DNA of 64,000 bases. Origin: CADCVT01 sp036389155. Lineage in GTDB: Bacteria; Actinomycetota; Thermoleophilia; Solirubrobacterales; Solirubrobacteraceae. The stretch covers positions 62,001-126,000 of the forward strand of contig DASVQN010000028.1 in assembly GCA_036389155.1 (NCBI GenBank), given 5' to 3'. Under the pieces are notes generated by a model that was not told the origin of the DNA, searched no databases, and worked only from the letters and a program-made list of their open reading frames with translations. How positions within the stretch are numbered: position 1 is the stretch's first letter; every line of letters begins with the position of its first letter. Shown in pieces: positions 1 to 7,863 of this stretch. A program made the translations under genes and the position numbers.

Positions 1-2
1 TG

Positions 3-851
3 TGCACCGAGTGCAGCACGCTGCACCACCCCGACTGCTGGACCGAGAATGGCGGCTGTGCCGTCGCGGGATGCGCCGGCGGCCCGCGCAAGGCGACGCC
101 CGCTGCCGCGCCGCCCGCCCCGGCTGCGCCCGCCCCGGCGACGACCGGCGCGGCCGCCCCGCCGGCTTCCGTCGGCTCCTCGGCCGGTCGCAGGACCACG
201 CTCGTCGCCGTCGTCGCGGCGTGCCTCCTCGCGCTCGCCGCCGCCGGCATCGCCGTCGCGCTCGTCGCCACGCGCGGCGATGACGAGGGCGGGTCTCCGG
301 CCCCTGCAGCCGCCGCCGTCACCTCGACGACGTCGACCACGGCGACGACCGCCGCGGATGACCGCCGCGAACGCGAGAAGGCCGACCAGGCGCGAATGGC
401 GCGCGTCGGCGACCCAGACGGCGCCAGCGACCGTCAGATCGAGAGCGCGATCGAGCGTACGCTCAAGCGGCACCACATCGCGATCAACCGTGGCCAGTGG
501 CGGGTGGCGTACCAGACGCTCTCGCGCGCGAAGCGCAGCCAGAAGCGCGCGGAGGCCGCAGCTCAGGGACTGCCCGACGGCGTCGCGAAGTACCGCTCGC
601 AGTTCCGGTACGAACTGGAGGGCCAGATCCTCGCCTCGTCGACGACCGTTCGGCTCGTCAGCGTCGACCCCGACACCGGCGAGGCCACGATCGAGCTTTC
701 CATCCCCAAGCGCAACGGTGGCTGCTACAGCGGCACCACCTGGGCCGTGTTCGAGAACGGCGGATGGCGCTACGACCTCGGCTCCACCGGCCATCCGGAC
801 CGTCCGACGAGCGGGTCCGGCGTTCTCCAGTCGAGGTCGACGCCATGCTGA
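3..851 (+). CDS. Prok-RING finger membrane protein, 5' truncated by window edge
   Basis: The reading frame is open from base 3, so the N-terminus lies outside the window. The first visible residues form the end of a prokaryotic RING-type zinc finger: Cys-x2-Cys, then HHPDCW-x-ENGGC and GC, the pattern of Prok-RING family 1. A Pro/Ala linker follows, then one membrane segment (about residues 68-91 of the visible part), a Thr/Ser-rich stretch, a short charged helix and a C-terminal domain of about 110 residues that is probably outside the cell. That domain contains two polar beta-rich blocks (around NGGCYSGTTW and GGWRYDLG), resembling NTF2/SnoaL-like lipoprotein domains. By family knowledge the finger binds zinc in the cytoplasm; its partner is unknown. 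The stop overlaps the next gene by 7 nt, so the two are probably translationally coupled. An ATG at 396 is internal and not used as start. Confidence 0.8.
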   Translation, partial: CTECSTLHHPDCWTENGGCAVAGCAGGPRKATPAAAPPAPAAPAPATTGAAAPPASVGSSAGRRTTLVAVVAACLLALAAAGIAVALVATRGDDEGGSPAPAAAAVTSTTSTTATTAADDRREREKADQARMARVGDPDGASDRQIESAIERTLKRHHIAINRGQWRVAYQTLSRAKRSQKRAEAAAQGLPDGVAKYRSQFRYELEGQILASSTTVRLVSVDPDTGEATIELSIPKRNGGCYSGTTWAVFENGGWRYDLGSTGHPDRPTSGSGVLQSRSTPC

Positions 852-1912
852 GACCGCAGGGCAACTTCGATCGCGACCTGCGGATCGTGCTGTCCCGCCC
901 CTTGCCGGCCGTGGTCGCGCTGCTGCTGGGTGCGCTGCTGGGGCTGACCGGCGGCGCCGCCCTCGCCGGCGGCGGGGACGACAACGGCGGGGGCAACCAG
1001 GCCCAGGGCACCCCGGCCACGACCGCAACGACCGGCAAGAAGCCGAAGGAGGACGCGTTCGACGATCAGGGTGATCGCGGCGGCGAGGATGGGCCCGAGA
1101 GCGAGGGGGACGCGAAGAAGACCCCGGCGAAGGACAAGCCACGCGGCATCGCCGGCGGCATCGACGAGGCGAACAAGTTCGCGGAGGACGCGGGCGTGCG
1201 CATCGGTGTCGCCATCGCACCGCTCGAAGGCGGACGCGTCCGCACGGCCGGCGACGTCGGCGACTTCCAGGCGTGGAGCACGATGAAGGTCCCGGTCATC
1301 GCGGCGTTCCTGCGTAGCCATCCGCAGCCGAGCGCCGCGAACCAGCAGGACATCAGCATCGGCATCGAGCAGTCGAGCAACGAGGGCCCCCGCCACCTCT
1401 ATCAGCAGATGATCAAGGAGGACGGCGTCGACGGCGCGAACGCGCAGCTCGTGAAGATGCTGCAGGTCGGCGGCGCGTCCATCACGGGGCTGCCGACGCA
1501 GATAGATCCTTCGATCGACAGCATCGCGTTCGGCGAGTCGCGCTGGACGCCCGCGTCGGCCGCGACGTTCTTCCGCGCCCTGGCGAACGGCTGCCTGCCG
1601 ATCGCGGCGGACCACGCTCGGCTGATCCTCCAGCACATGCACGACGTCTCCGTCGGGCGATGGGGGTTCTTCGACGCGCTCCCGGCCGACCGGCTGTTCG
1701 TCAAGGGAGGCTGGGGAGCCGGGTCCAGCGGCTGGACCGTGTCGCAGATCGGGGTCCTCGGCCGCGGCGACGACGGCTACGTCGTTGCGGCGATGACGGA
1801 GCCGTCGAGCGAGCAGGCGGGGCACGAACTCCTCAAGCGGGTCGCGTCGCGCATCGTGGGCGCGACCGGCGCGCCGAAGGCGGGCGGTCAGCTGCCGCGC
1901 CGCTGCGCATGA
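845..1912 (+). CDS. Beta-lactamase-fold serine protein, membrane-anchored
   Basis: 355 residues. The ATG at 845 overlaps the preceding stop. One N-terminal membrane segment (about 19-43) is followed by a low-complexity Asp/Gly/Lys linker to about residue 100 and then a class A beta-lactamase/transpeptidase-like domain. The nucleophile motif is STMK (Ser145, Lys148), the second motif is SSN (177-179) and the KTG-equivalent is KGG at 287. These match the beta-lactamase 2 superfamily, but I cannot see a convincing Glu166 equivalent, so beta-lactam hydrolysis is not implied; a cell-wall peptidase or a binding role is as likely. It is clearly related to the lipoprotein encoded at 5430-6425, which shares GVAxAPL, AWSTxKVP and KGGWG. 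It lies in a run of three overlapping genes, with ATGA overlap to the next. Confidence 0.8.
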   Translation: MLRPQGNFDRDLRIVLSRPLPAVVALLLGALLGLTGGAALAGGGDDNGGGNQAQGTPATTATTGKKPKEDAFDDQGDRGGEDGPESEGDAKKTPAKDKPRGIAGGIDEANKFAEDAGVRIGVAIAPLEGGRVRTAGDVGDFQAWSTMKVPVIAAFLRSHPQPSAANQQDISIGIEQSSNEGPRHLYQQMIKEDGVDGANAQLVKMLQVGGASITGLPTQIDPSIDSIAFGESRWTPASAATFFRALANGCLPIAADHARLILQHMHDVSVGRWGFFDALPADRLFVKGGWGAGSSGWTVSQIGVLGRGDDGYVVAAMTEPSSEQAGHELLKRVASRIVGATGAPKAGGQLPRRCA

Positions 1913-2472
1913 GCACGGAGCCGCCCTCCGGCCAGCGCGACAGCCTGCTTGTCGTGTTCGCGCTCGGGGTCGCCGGCGTCGCGCTCATCGTGGTGCTCGC
2001 GGCTGTGGCCTACCTCACGCTGAAGGACGACGACTCCCCCACCGCCACCACCCCCGCGAGCGCGTCGGCGACGAGCACCACCGAGCGCGACTCCGGCGAC
2101 GATCCGAAGCCCGCGCCACCCCGGACCCGAGCGACGCGAGTGCAGCGCTGGCGGCTGTTCCAGACCGGCGCCGATCCGGGAGAGAGCTTGCCGGCGGCGA
2201 TCTGCCGCGCGCAACCGAGCCGCCTCTACTGCTGGACGCCGAACGACGGCTACACCATCGTGCTCCCCGCCGCGGCGGCGCCCTTCAGGGTCCCCGCCGA
2301 CGAGAGCGCCAACAGGGGGAACGTCCCCGGTGGCGCGCGACTCCTCCCGGCGGGGGGCCGAATGTCCGCCGGCGCCTTCTCCTGCACGAACGCCGGACCG
2401 CTGGAGTGCGAGAGTCGCAGCGGTCACGGCTGGGTGCTCCCGCGGTATCGCGGATTGCCCGAGCTGTACTGA
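1909..2472 (+). CDS. Single-pass membrane protein of unknown function
   Basis: 187 residues from an ATG that overlaps the previous stop as ATGA. A short cytoplasmic N-terminus is followed by one strongly hydrophobic segment (about 13-38) and a Thr/Ala-rich linker. The outer domain is about 110 residues with four Cys (around AAICRA, LYCWTP, FSCTNA, LECESR) that could form two disulfides. The two Cys-containing blocks (SRLYCWTPNDGY and GPLECESRSGHGW) look like two halves of a repeat. I recognise no family. It is the third gene of the RING-finger/beta-lactamase-fold unit and ends 15 nt from a convergent lipoprotein gene. Confidence 0.75.
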   Translation: MSTEPPSGQRDSLLVVFALGVAGVALIVVLAAVAYLTLKDDDSPTATTPASASATSTTERDSGDDPKPAPPRTRATRVQRWRLFQTGADPGESLPAAICRAQPSRLYCWTPNDGYTIVLPAAAAPFRVPADESANRGNVPGGARLLPAGGRMSAGAFSCTNAGPLECESRSGHGWVLPRYRGLPELY

Positions 2473-2487
2473 TCGGGCGGCGCGCGA

Positions 2488-3375
2488 TCAGCCGTCGTCG
2501 ACGGCCGGGATCGTCCACTCCACGCTCTCGGTGCCACGCGTGCAACGTGTGAACGTCTCGTCGCCGGTCACAGGGCAGTCCCATCCGGCGGACGCTCGGC
2601 CGGCTGGCCCGGCGGAGATCATCGAGCGCGCCGCGTCGCAGCTCACGCCCGTCGCCTCGACGTCCGTGACGGTCATCGTCCCACCGCCGGGATCGTCGAC
2701 GTCGAACGATCCACACCGGCCGCCCGCCCCCTCCTCCGGATCGTCTCCGCCGGGGATGGCCCACGAGATCCGCTGCGGCCCGCGGGTGCACGCGGTGTTG
2801 AAGTCGTCCCCGGTGACTGGACACGTCCAGCCCTCCGCAGCGCGTTGCGCCGCGCCGGCCGCGACGACCGTCTGAGCGACCGAGCAGTCGACGTTGGTGG
2901 CGCGGATGCTCGTGGCGCGGCCGTAGCTGCCGCAGTCGACCTGCGTCGCCACCGCTGGCGTGTCGCCGCGCGGGATGCTCCACGCTACGCGTCTCTTCCC
3001 GCGCGTGCAGGAGGTGTAGTAGCGATAGCCGGTGACCGGGCACGTCCAGCCGGACGAGGCCCGGCCAGTCGGGCCGCTGTCGATCAGGTCGCGGGCCTCG
3101 TCGCACGGGACGCCGGCAGCGGTGATCTCGGTGGCTCGGAACGGCCCGGTCGGACCCTGCGCGAGGTAGGAGCCGCAGTCGCGACTACGCACGGGACGCG
3201 GGCGTTCCGCGGTCTGCCGCGCCGTCCGCTCGTCGCGCGCCTGCTGGCGCAGTGCCTCGGCCCGCGCGGCCGCGAGCCGCTGGCCCTGCACCGCGTCCGA
3301 AGGCTCGTCACCCCCGCAGCCGGCTGCCAGCGCGAGCGCGGCGACCGCGACCCCCGCGCACAGCCGCGCGATCAC
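2488..3375 (-). CDS. Lipoprotein with three Cys-rich PVTG repeats
   Basis: 295 residues if GTG 3375 is used. This start overlaps the upstream SGNH gene as GTGA and directly gives a lipoprotein signal ending in LAAGC, so I prefer it to frames opening further upstream. After the lipobox come a charged helical region rich in Arg, Gln and Ala (about 25-65) and three repeats of about 62-70 residues. Each begins CGSY/CGSF, has a second Cys followed by a short Ala-rich helix, then GWxCPVTG, a fourth Cys in CTRG and ends in W-(S/A/T)-IP. Four Cys per repeat suggest two disulfides. One copy of the module and the same helical region occur in the lipoprotein at 6555-7055. The module loosely resembles small disulfide domains common in Thermoleophilia secretomes; its function is unknown. 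Confidence 0.8.
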   Translation of the reverse strand: MIARLCAGVAVAALALAAGCGGDEPSDAVQGQRLAAARAEALRQQARDERTARQTAERPRPVRSRDCGSYLAQGPTGPFRATEITAAGVPCDEARDLIDSGPTGRASSGWTCPVTGYRYYTSCTRGKRRVAWSIPRGDTPAVATQVDCGSYGRATSIRATNVDCSVAQTVVAAGAAQRAAEGWTCPVTGDDFNTACTRGPQRISWAIPGGDDPEEGAGGRCGSFDVDDPGGGTMTVTDVEATGVSCDAARSMISAGPAGRASAGWDCPVTGDETFTRCTRGTESVEWTIPAVDDG

Positions 3376-4208
3376 CCTCGTATGGCTTCGAGCACCGATC
3401 GCGCGATCGCGCGGTAGCCAGCCGCGTTCGGATGGATGCAGGCGTCGTGCAGGGGGCTCAGGAGCCACGTTCCGCGGCTCCGCCGGATGCACCCGTGGCC
3501 GGCGAACGAGGGCGGCGTCACCACGTGGACGCGCGGCACCCCGCGCGCGGCACCGCGCAGCGTCGCGTTGAGCTCGGGGATGACGCCCCCGATGTCGATG
3601 TCGGGCACGTAGTACAGGACGAAGTAGATGCGGGCCGACGTCTCGTCCGACAAGCGGCGCAACACCTCGCGCACGTTCCGCTTGGTCCCCCGTTCCTCGA
3701 GCCGGCGCTTGAGGACGCAGGCGATCCGGACCGCGCAGCGCGGGTCGCTGATGACGTCGTTGGCTCCCATCGTCAGGAGGACGAGGTCGGGGTCGTCTTC
3801 GATCGTGGCGTCGAGCCGCAGGCCGAGCGCGGAGACGTCGCCGCGCGTCTCCTCCCTGCTCAGCCAGTCAGCCGGCGTGGAGCCGCTGACCGCACGGTTC
3901 TTGAAGCTCACGTGGCGGCCGCCGGTGTCTGCCGAGCCGAGCTCCGCCGCGACGATCGCCGGCCAGGCCCGCCGTGGGTGATCGCACCGCTCGGTGGGCA
4001 GGCGCGGGACGCAGCGCCCGACGACCGTCGGCAGCATCTCGCTCATCGCGAAGCCGGCGGCCGTCGAGTCCCCGAGCGCCCGGACCACATACGTATCGGC
4101 ACCCGCGGCGATCGCCGGCGATGCTGCTGCGACGGCAAGCGTCGCGGCCGTCAGCCGTAGTCCACGGCGCGACCTCGACATGGCGGTCCTCATCCGCGCG
4201 GGCATCAT
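3372..4208 (-). CDS. Secreted SGNH/GDSL-family hydrolase
   Basis: 278 residues. The N-terminus has a basic region (Arg12-Arg18), a hydrophobic core and an Ala-rich cleavage site near AIAAGA, so it is exported. The SGNH blocks are visible: ALGDSTAAG (nucleophile Ser48), a Gly in the second block, MGANDV (oxyanion Asn) and a C-terminal DACIHPN carrying the catalytic Asp and His. Family members are esterases, lipases or acetyl esterases; the substrate cannot be read from sequence, but the neighbours point to the envelope. The start could also be the Met at codon 10 (MSRSRRG), which leaves the signal peptide intact. Its stop overlaps the start of the PVTG-repeat lipoprotein as GTGA, implying coupled expression. 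Confidence 0.88.
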   Translation of the reverse strand: MMPARMRTAMSRSRRGLRLTAATLAVAAASPAIAAGADTYVVRALGDSTAAGFAMSEMLPTVVGRCVPRLPTERCDHPRRAWPAIVAAELGSADTGGRHVSFKNRAVSGSTPADWLSREETRGDVSALGLRLDATIEDDPDLVLLTMGANDVISDPRCAVRIACVLKRRLEERGTKRNVREVLRRLSDETSARIYFVLYYVPDIDIGGVIPELNATLRGAARGVPRVHVVTPPSFAGHGCIRRSRGTWLLSPLHDACIHPNAAGYRAIARSVLEAIRG

Positions 4209-4256
4209 TGCGCGATCATACGGCTCGCCGCGGCCGCCGGCGGATCCGTCGCGGGG

Positions 4257-5303
4257 TCAGTCGCCGACGAACACGGGCGTGCCGACCTTCACGCGCCCGA
4301 AGAGGTCCATCACGTCGCCCGGGCTCATCCGGACGCACCCGTGGGAGGCGGCCGTGCCGAGCGAGCCGATGCTCGCCGTCCCGTGGAAGCCGACCGCGCC
4401 GTTGAAGCGGATGAACGCTGCCTTCAGCGGGTTGCGCGGGTCGCCCGGGGGGATCGTCTGCCCGGCGAGGTCGCCCGCCCAGTCCGAGGTCGGAACGTTC
4501 CACGAGGGGTTGCGGACCATCGACTGGATGGCGTACCGACCGAGCGGCGTCGGATAGCCCGGCTGACCCACGGCGACGCGGTAGGTCTGCGCGAGCTTGC
4601 CGCGCTGGAAGACGCGGACCGACTTGGCCGATCGGGAGACGGTCACGACAACCGGATTGGCGTCCCAGACCTCCTCCCTGGTCACCTCAGGCTCGATCGG
4701 AATGGTGCGCGCGATGAGCGTGCGGCGCCCACGCGGGTCGAGCAGGACGCGTCGCAGCCTCCGCTCGAGGACGGCGCCGCCTGCGAGCCGCCGCCCCCGC
4801 CTCGCCTCGGTCACGGAGACTCCCTCCGTCCCCAGCTCGAGCGCGGCGTCGACGGGCCGGCGCGACACGTCGCGGTGGATGCGGGCGACGAACGCCGAGA
4901 CCGCCCGCTTGTCGAGCGTGATGCGCGCGTCCTCGTCGTGATCGATCCGTCCGCCGGTGATCCGTCGCCATCCGCGCTGCAACACGTTGCCCCCGCGCCC
5001 CGCCTCGTGCGCGCGACGGACCGCGTCGTCGAGACCCAGCCGCACCTTCGCGCGGCGCGCCGAGAGCGCGAACCGGCGCTTGCCGACGCGGACGCGAACC
5101 GACCGGTTGAGCGCGGGGCGCAGACGCGCGTAGACGCGCTCGATAGCCTCGCGCTCCGTCAGCCCGCCGACGTCGACGCCGGCCACGCGGACGCCGTGGG
5201 CGATCTCGTCCTCGCCCTGCTTGTCGGCCCACGCGAGCGTTGCGAACCCGCCGGCCGGAACCAGGATGATCGCAAGGAAGACGAGGACTCGGACGCGGGT
5301 CAT
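4257..5303 (-). CDS. L,D-transpeptidase (YkuD) with PG-binding-4 domain
   Basis: 348 residues from ATG 5303, chosen because it places the membrane segment VLVFLAIILVPAGGF directly at the N-terminus; an in-frame extension to 5363 is possible. Residues about 35-150 match the putative peptidoglycan-binding domain 4 (GVRVAGVDVGGLTEREA and a helical repeat). The C-terminal YkuD domain carries GFHGTAS and the catalytic SHGCVRM with Cys323 and His321. These enzymes make 3-3 cross-links in peptidoglycan or attach proteins to it, outside the membrane. It lies upstream of the SGNH hydrolase and downstream of the beta-lactamase-fold lipoprotein on the same strand, consistent with a cell-wall locus. Confidence 0.92.
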   Translation of the reverse strand: MTRVRVLVFLAIILVPAGGFATLAWADKQGEDEIAHGVRVAGVDVGGLTEREAIERVYARLRPALNRSVRVRVGKRRFALSARRAKVRLGLDDAVRRAHEAGRGGNVLQRGWRRITGGRIDHDEDARITLDKRAVSAFVARIHRDVSRRPVDAALELGTEGVSVTEARRGRRLAGGAVLERRLRRVLLDPRGRRTLIARTIPIEPEVTREEVWDANPVVVTVSRSAKSVRVFQRGKLAQTYRVAVGQPGYPTPLGRYAIQSMVRNPSWNVPTSDWAGDLAGQTIPPGDPRNPLKAAFIRFNGAVGFHGTASIGSLGTAASHGCVRMSPGDVMDLFGRVKVGTPVFVGD

Positions 5304-5429
5304 GGAGGACGGGGCGGCACCGCGGGCGCCGCGGGCGAGAGTGTAGAGCCGGTCGAGTGGCACCCCTGCAGCCCCGGTTGCAGGAGATCGCCGGCCGCCG
5401 TCGAAGGCGCCTGGTTCCTCGCTCCCCGA

Positions 5430-6425
5430 TCAGCAGCGCGGGCGGGACGGCAGCGGGCGCCGCGCGACGTGCTGCTCGACCCAGCGCGCGATCTCGCTGA
5501 CGTTGCGCGTGCCCGTCGCAAAGCTTCCGTCGGCGGGCTGCGTGATGATGCCGACCGCGACGGGGTGCGCGCCTAGTTCGAGGACCCCGACCTGACGCAC
5601 CATGTAGGCGCCCGAGGCGTCGGGTCCCCAGCCCCCCTTCAGCTGTGCCTTGCGACCGACCGAGCCGAGGCCCCAACGCTGCGACGCGATGACACTGCCC
5701 ATGAGCGTCAGGATCTCGGTCGCGTTCGACACGCACGGGAAGCCGGCCATGAAGCGCACCTGCGCGCGCAACGGCCACACGGTCTGCCCGAACGGCGTGA
5801 ACCCCGCGCGCACGCGCTGGGTCTGCACGCGCGTCGTCGCGTCTCCCGCAGCAGCCAGCTGGCGCTGCACCGCGCGGCCGGCCCGCGTCCCGCCGCCGAG
5901 CCGTGACCACAGCTGCTCGGCTGCCGCGTTGTCTGACGCCGTGATAGCGCGTCGCGCGAGCCCCCGAGTCGTGCCGTCGGGCGCTGCCGAGAAAGCCGCC
6001 GCGACGAGCGGGACCTTGATCGTGGACCACGCGACGCCCGACCGGACACTTCCCGCCTCCTCGACTCGCTGCCCGACGCCGAGCGGCGCCACCGCGACCC
6101 CACTGCGCCCGCCAAGCCGGGACACGAGCTTTCCAAAGCTCGCCTTGTCGGCTGCGGTCAGCAGCGTGCCGTCACGCGGCGGCGCCGCATCACGAGGGCG
6201 CGCGTCCTTCCGTTCCTCCTCAGCGCGCGCACCCTGCTCCTCGGCGGCGAGCTGCTTCTCGAGGTTGTCGAGCTCCGACTGGTTCTGCTCGACCTGGTCG
6301 GCGAGGTGGTCGGTGACGGCAGCCCGCTCGTCGGGCTGAGGCGCAGGCGGGTCGTCGCCGCAGCCCGCCAAGGCCAGGGTCGCGGCCGCCGCGAAGAGCA
6401 TCAGGATGGCGTTCCGCCGTGTCAT
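5430..6425 (-). CDS. Beta-lactamase-fold serine lipoprotein
   Basis: 331 residues. The N-terminus MTRRNAILML leads into a lipobox LALAGC (Cys22). A Gln/Glu-rich probable coiled coil (about 33-75) follows, then a class A beta-lactamase-like domain with all three hallmark motifs: STIK (Ser134, Lys137), SDN (164-166) and KGG (263-265). It is a paralog of the protein at 845-1912, which is membrane-anchored rather than lipidated and has SSN in place of SDN. The omega-loop Glu is not evident, so it may be a DD-peptidase-like or regulatory protein rather than a beta-lactamase. Its ATG is preceded by a 129-nt divergent region shared with the small PVTG lipoprotein. Confidence 0.85.
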   Translation of the reverse strand: MTRRNAILMLFAAAATLALAGCGDDPPAPQPDERAAVTDHLADQVEQNQSELDNLEKQLAAEEQGARAEEERKDARPRDAAPPRDGTLLTAADKASFGKLVSRLGGRSGVAVAPLGVGQRVEEAGSVRSGVAWSTIKVPLVAAAFSAAPDGTTRGLARRAITASDNAAAEQLWSRLGGGTRAGRAVQRQLAAAGDATTRVQTQRVRAGFTPFGQTVWPLRAQVRFMAGFPCVSNATEILTLMGSVIASQRWGLGSVGRKAQLKGGWGPDASGAYMVRQVGVLELGAHPVAVGIITQPADGSFATGTRNVSEIARWVEQHVARRPLPSRPRC

Positions 6426-6554
6426 CCGGATATGAGCCTACGCAGCACGACGGACAAAGGTGCGTCGGGAGGCATCCGTCGCAGAGCCATCGCTGAGTGA
6501 TCTGGACGGATGGACGATGGACGGGCATGGGGGAGGGACCCTAGGTTCGCGCCG

Positions 6555-7055
6555 ATGCGCCTCTTTTACCGGTCACTCCCGCTGCTCGCGGGTCTCGCGG
6601 TGCTGCTCGGCGCCACCGGCTGCGGCGACGACGAGGCCTCGCAGGCGACCCAGGACCAGCGGCTGGCCTCCGCACGGGATGAGGCGAACCGCCAGCGCGA
6701 GCTCGACGACCAGCTCCGCCGTCAGGAAGCGGAGAAGGAGCGCCTCAAGCGCAAGCTCGACGCGATCCGCAGGCGCAACCGCGAGAACGCGCAGACGACG
6801 CCGTCGTCGACGCCCCCGCCGCCGCCGACCGCGGCCGGCGGATCGACCGCGTGCGGCGGCGGGCTCACGGTCGGACCGAACACGTCCTGTCCGTTCGCGC
6901 GCAACGTGCGCGACGCGTACAACGAGAGCGGAGGCGACTCGGTCGTCAGCGTGTACAGCCCCGTGACCGGCCAGAGGTACACGATGACGTGCTCGCCCGC
7001 GGGTGCCCTGACGGCGTGCCGCGGCGGCAACAACGCCTCGGTGTTCTTCGACTGA
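6555..7055 (+). CDS. Lipoprotein with coiled coil and one PVTG module
   Basis: 166 residues. ATG 6555 is chosen because it opens directly on the lipoprotein signal MRLFYRSLPLLAG with lipobox GATGC. Mature residues about 25-75 are charged and Gln-rich (RLASARDEANRQREL) and match the equivalent helix of the three-repeat lipoprotein at 2488-3375. A Thr/Pro linker leads to a single Cys-rich module of about 65 residues with C-G, C-P, SPVTG and two later Cys. Function unknown. It is transcribed divergently from the beta-lactamase-fold lipoprotein, and the pairing PVTG lipoprotein plus beta-lactamase-fold protein occurs twice in the first 7 kb. Confidence 0.78.
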   Translation: MRLFYRSLPLLAGLAVLLGATGCGDDEASQATQDQRLASARDEANRQRELDDQLRRQEAEKERLKRKLDAIRRRNRENAQTTPSSTPPPPPTAAGGSTACGGGLTVGPNTSCPFARNVRDAYNESGGDSVVSVYSPVTGQRYTMTCSPAGALTACRGGNNASVFFD

Positions 7056-7075
7056 ACGATGGCGGGACGTCGACG

Positions 7076-7801
7076 ATGAGCGTCGCATCCACCGCTCGCT
7101 TCTGTCCGAGCTGCGCAGCTGCGCGCCAGGCGGACGAGCGCTTCTGCGCGAACTGCGGGGCGGCGTTCCCGGACGCTCCGGCCGCCGCCGCCCCCGCCGC
7201 GCCCCCGGTCCCGGCCGTGTCGGCAAAGCCGGCTACGAAGACGCTGCCGCCCGTCATGATGCCGCCGGGCACCGTCCCCCCCGCGGCCTACGAGCCCGGC
7301 CGCCAGCCCGCGCAGGCCGCCCCGCTCCGATCGGGCAAGCGGCCGCCCTGGGCGATCGTCGCCGGCGTGGCCGGTCTGCTTGCCGTCGCGGGCACGATCA
7401 CAGCCGTGCTCCTTCTAGGCTCGGCCGGGCAGAGCTTCGACGACGGGTACCGCACCGCGCTCGGCGACTTCGGCGACGCGAACGTCTCGCTGTCGCGCAG
7501 CTTCGGGACCCTCGAGCGCAGCGCCGACCGGAGCCGCGAGGCTTCGGCCGCCGCGGACGCCCGCCGCGAGCTCGACGCAGTCAGCCGGCGCCTCGCCGCG
7601 CTCCCCGCGACCGGTGGCGAGGACGAGCAGCTGAACGCGGCGATGATCGCGGTGGCGGCTGAGATCGCGTGGCTCGAGGACATCGAGCGCGACGGCGTGA
7701 CGGGGCGTGCGACCGAGCTCGCGCTCGACCGCATCAACCGCCTGCTGTCGGGGCTGCGTCCGCCGGTCACCCCGATCGACGCGAACGCCGTCCTCGACTA
7801 G
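7076..7801 (+). CDS. Zinc-ribbon membrane protein
   Basis: 241 residues from ATG 7076, 20 nt after the previous stop. The N-terminus is a zinc ribbon with two CxxC knuckles (Cys10/Cys13 and Cys24/Cys27, FCPSC and FCANCGAAF). A long Ala/Pro linker follows, then one membrane segment (about 94-117, AIVAGVAGLLAVAGTITAVLL) and a C-terminal helical domain of about 115 residues, probably outside the cell. The layout matches the common actinobacterial zinc-ribbon/single-TM proteins whose function is unknown. It may share a transcript with the upstream lipoprotein. The stop is followed by a terminator-like hairpin. Confidence 0.8.
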   Translation: MSVASTARFCPSCAAARQADERFCANCGAAFPDAPAAAAPAAPPVPAVSAKPATKTLPPVMMPPGTVPPAAYEPGRQPAQAAPLRSGKRPPWAIVAGVAGLLAVAGTITAVLLLGSAGQSFDDGYRTALGDFGDANVSLSRSFGTLERSADRSREASAAADARRELDAVSRRLAALPATGGEDEQLNAAMIAVAAEIAWLEDIERDGVTGRATELALDRINRLLSGLRPPVTPIDANAVLD

Positions 7802-7810
7802 CAGCTCAGC

Positions 7811-7842
7811 CGGCGCCCTCGACCACGCAGTCGAAGGCGCCG
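7811..7842. terminator. Hairpin between convergent genes
   Basis: Two 12-base arms (CGGCGCCCTCGA at 7811-7822 and TCGAAGGCGCCG at 7831-7842) pair in 11 of 12 positions around an 8-nt loop. It lies between the stops of the zinc-ribbon gene and the M20 peptidase gene. There is no T-run, which is normal for terminator-like hairpins in high-GC actinobacteria. Confidence 0.5.
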
Positions 7843-7863
7843 TGCTCGACCCGGCCGAGCGTG

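Noticed and set aside
5430..6425. Calling the lipoprotein a true class A beta-lactamase
   Set aside because: SxxK, SDN and KGG are present, but no clear omega-loop Glu is visible and the context is cell-wall metabolism.
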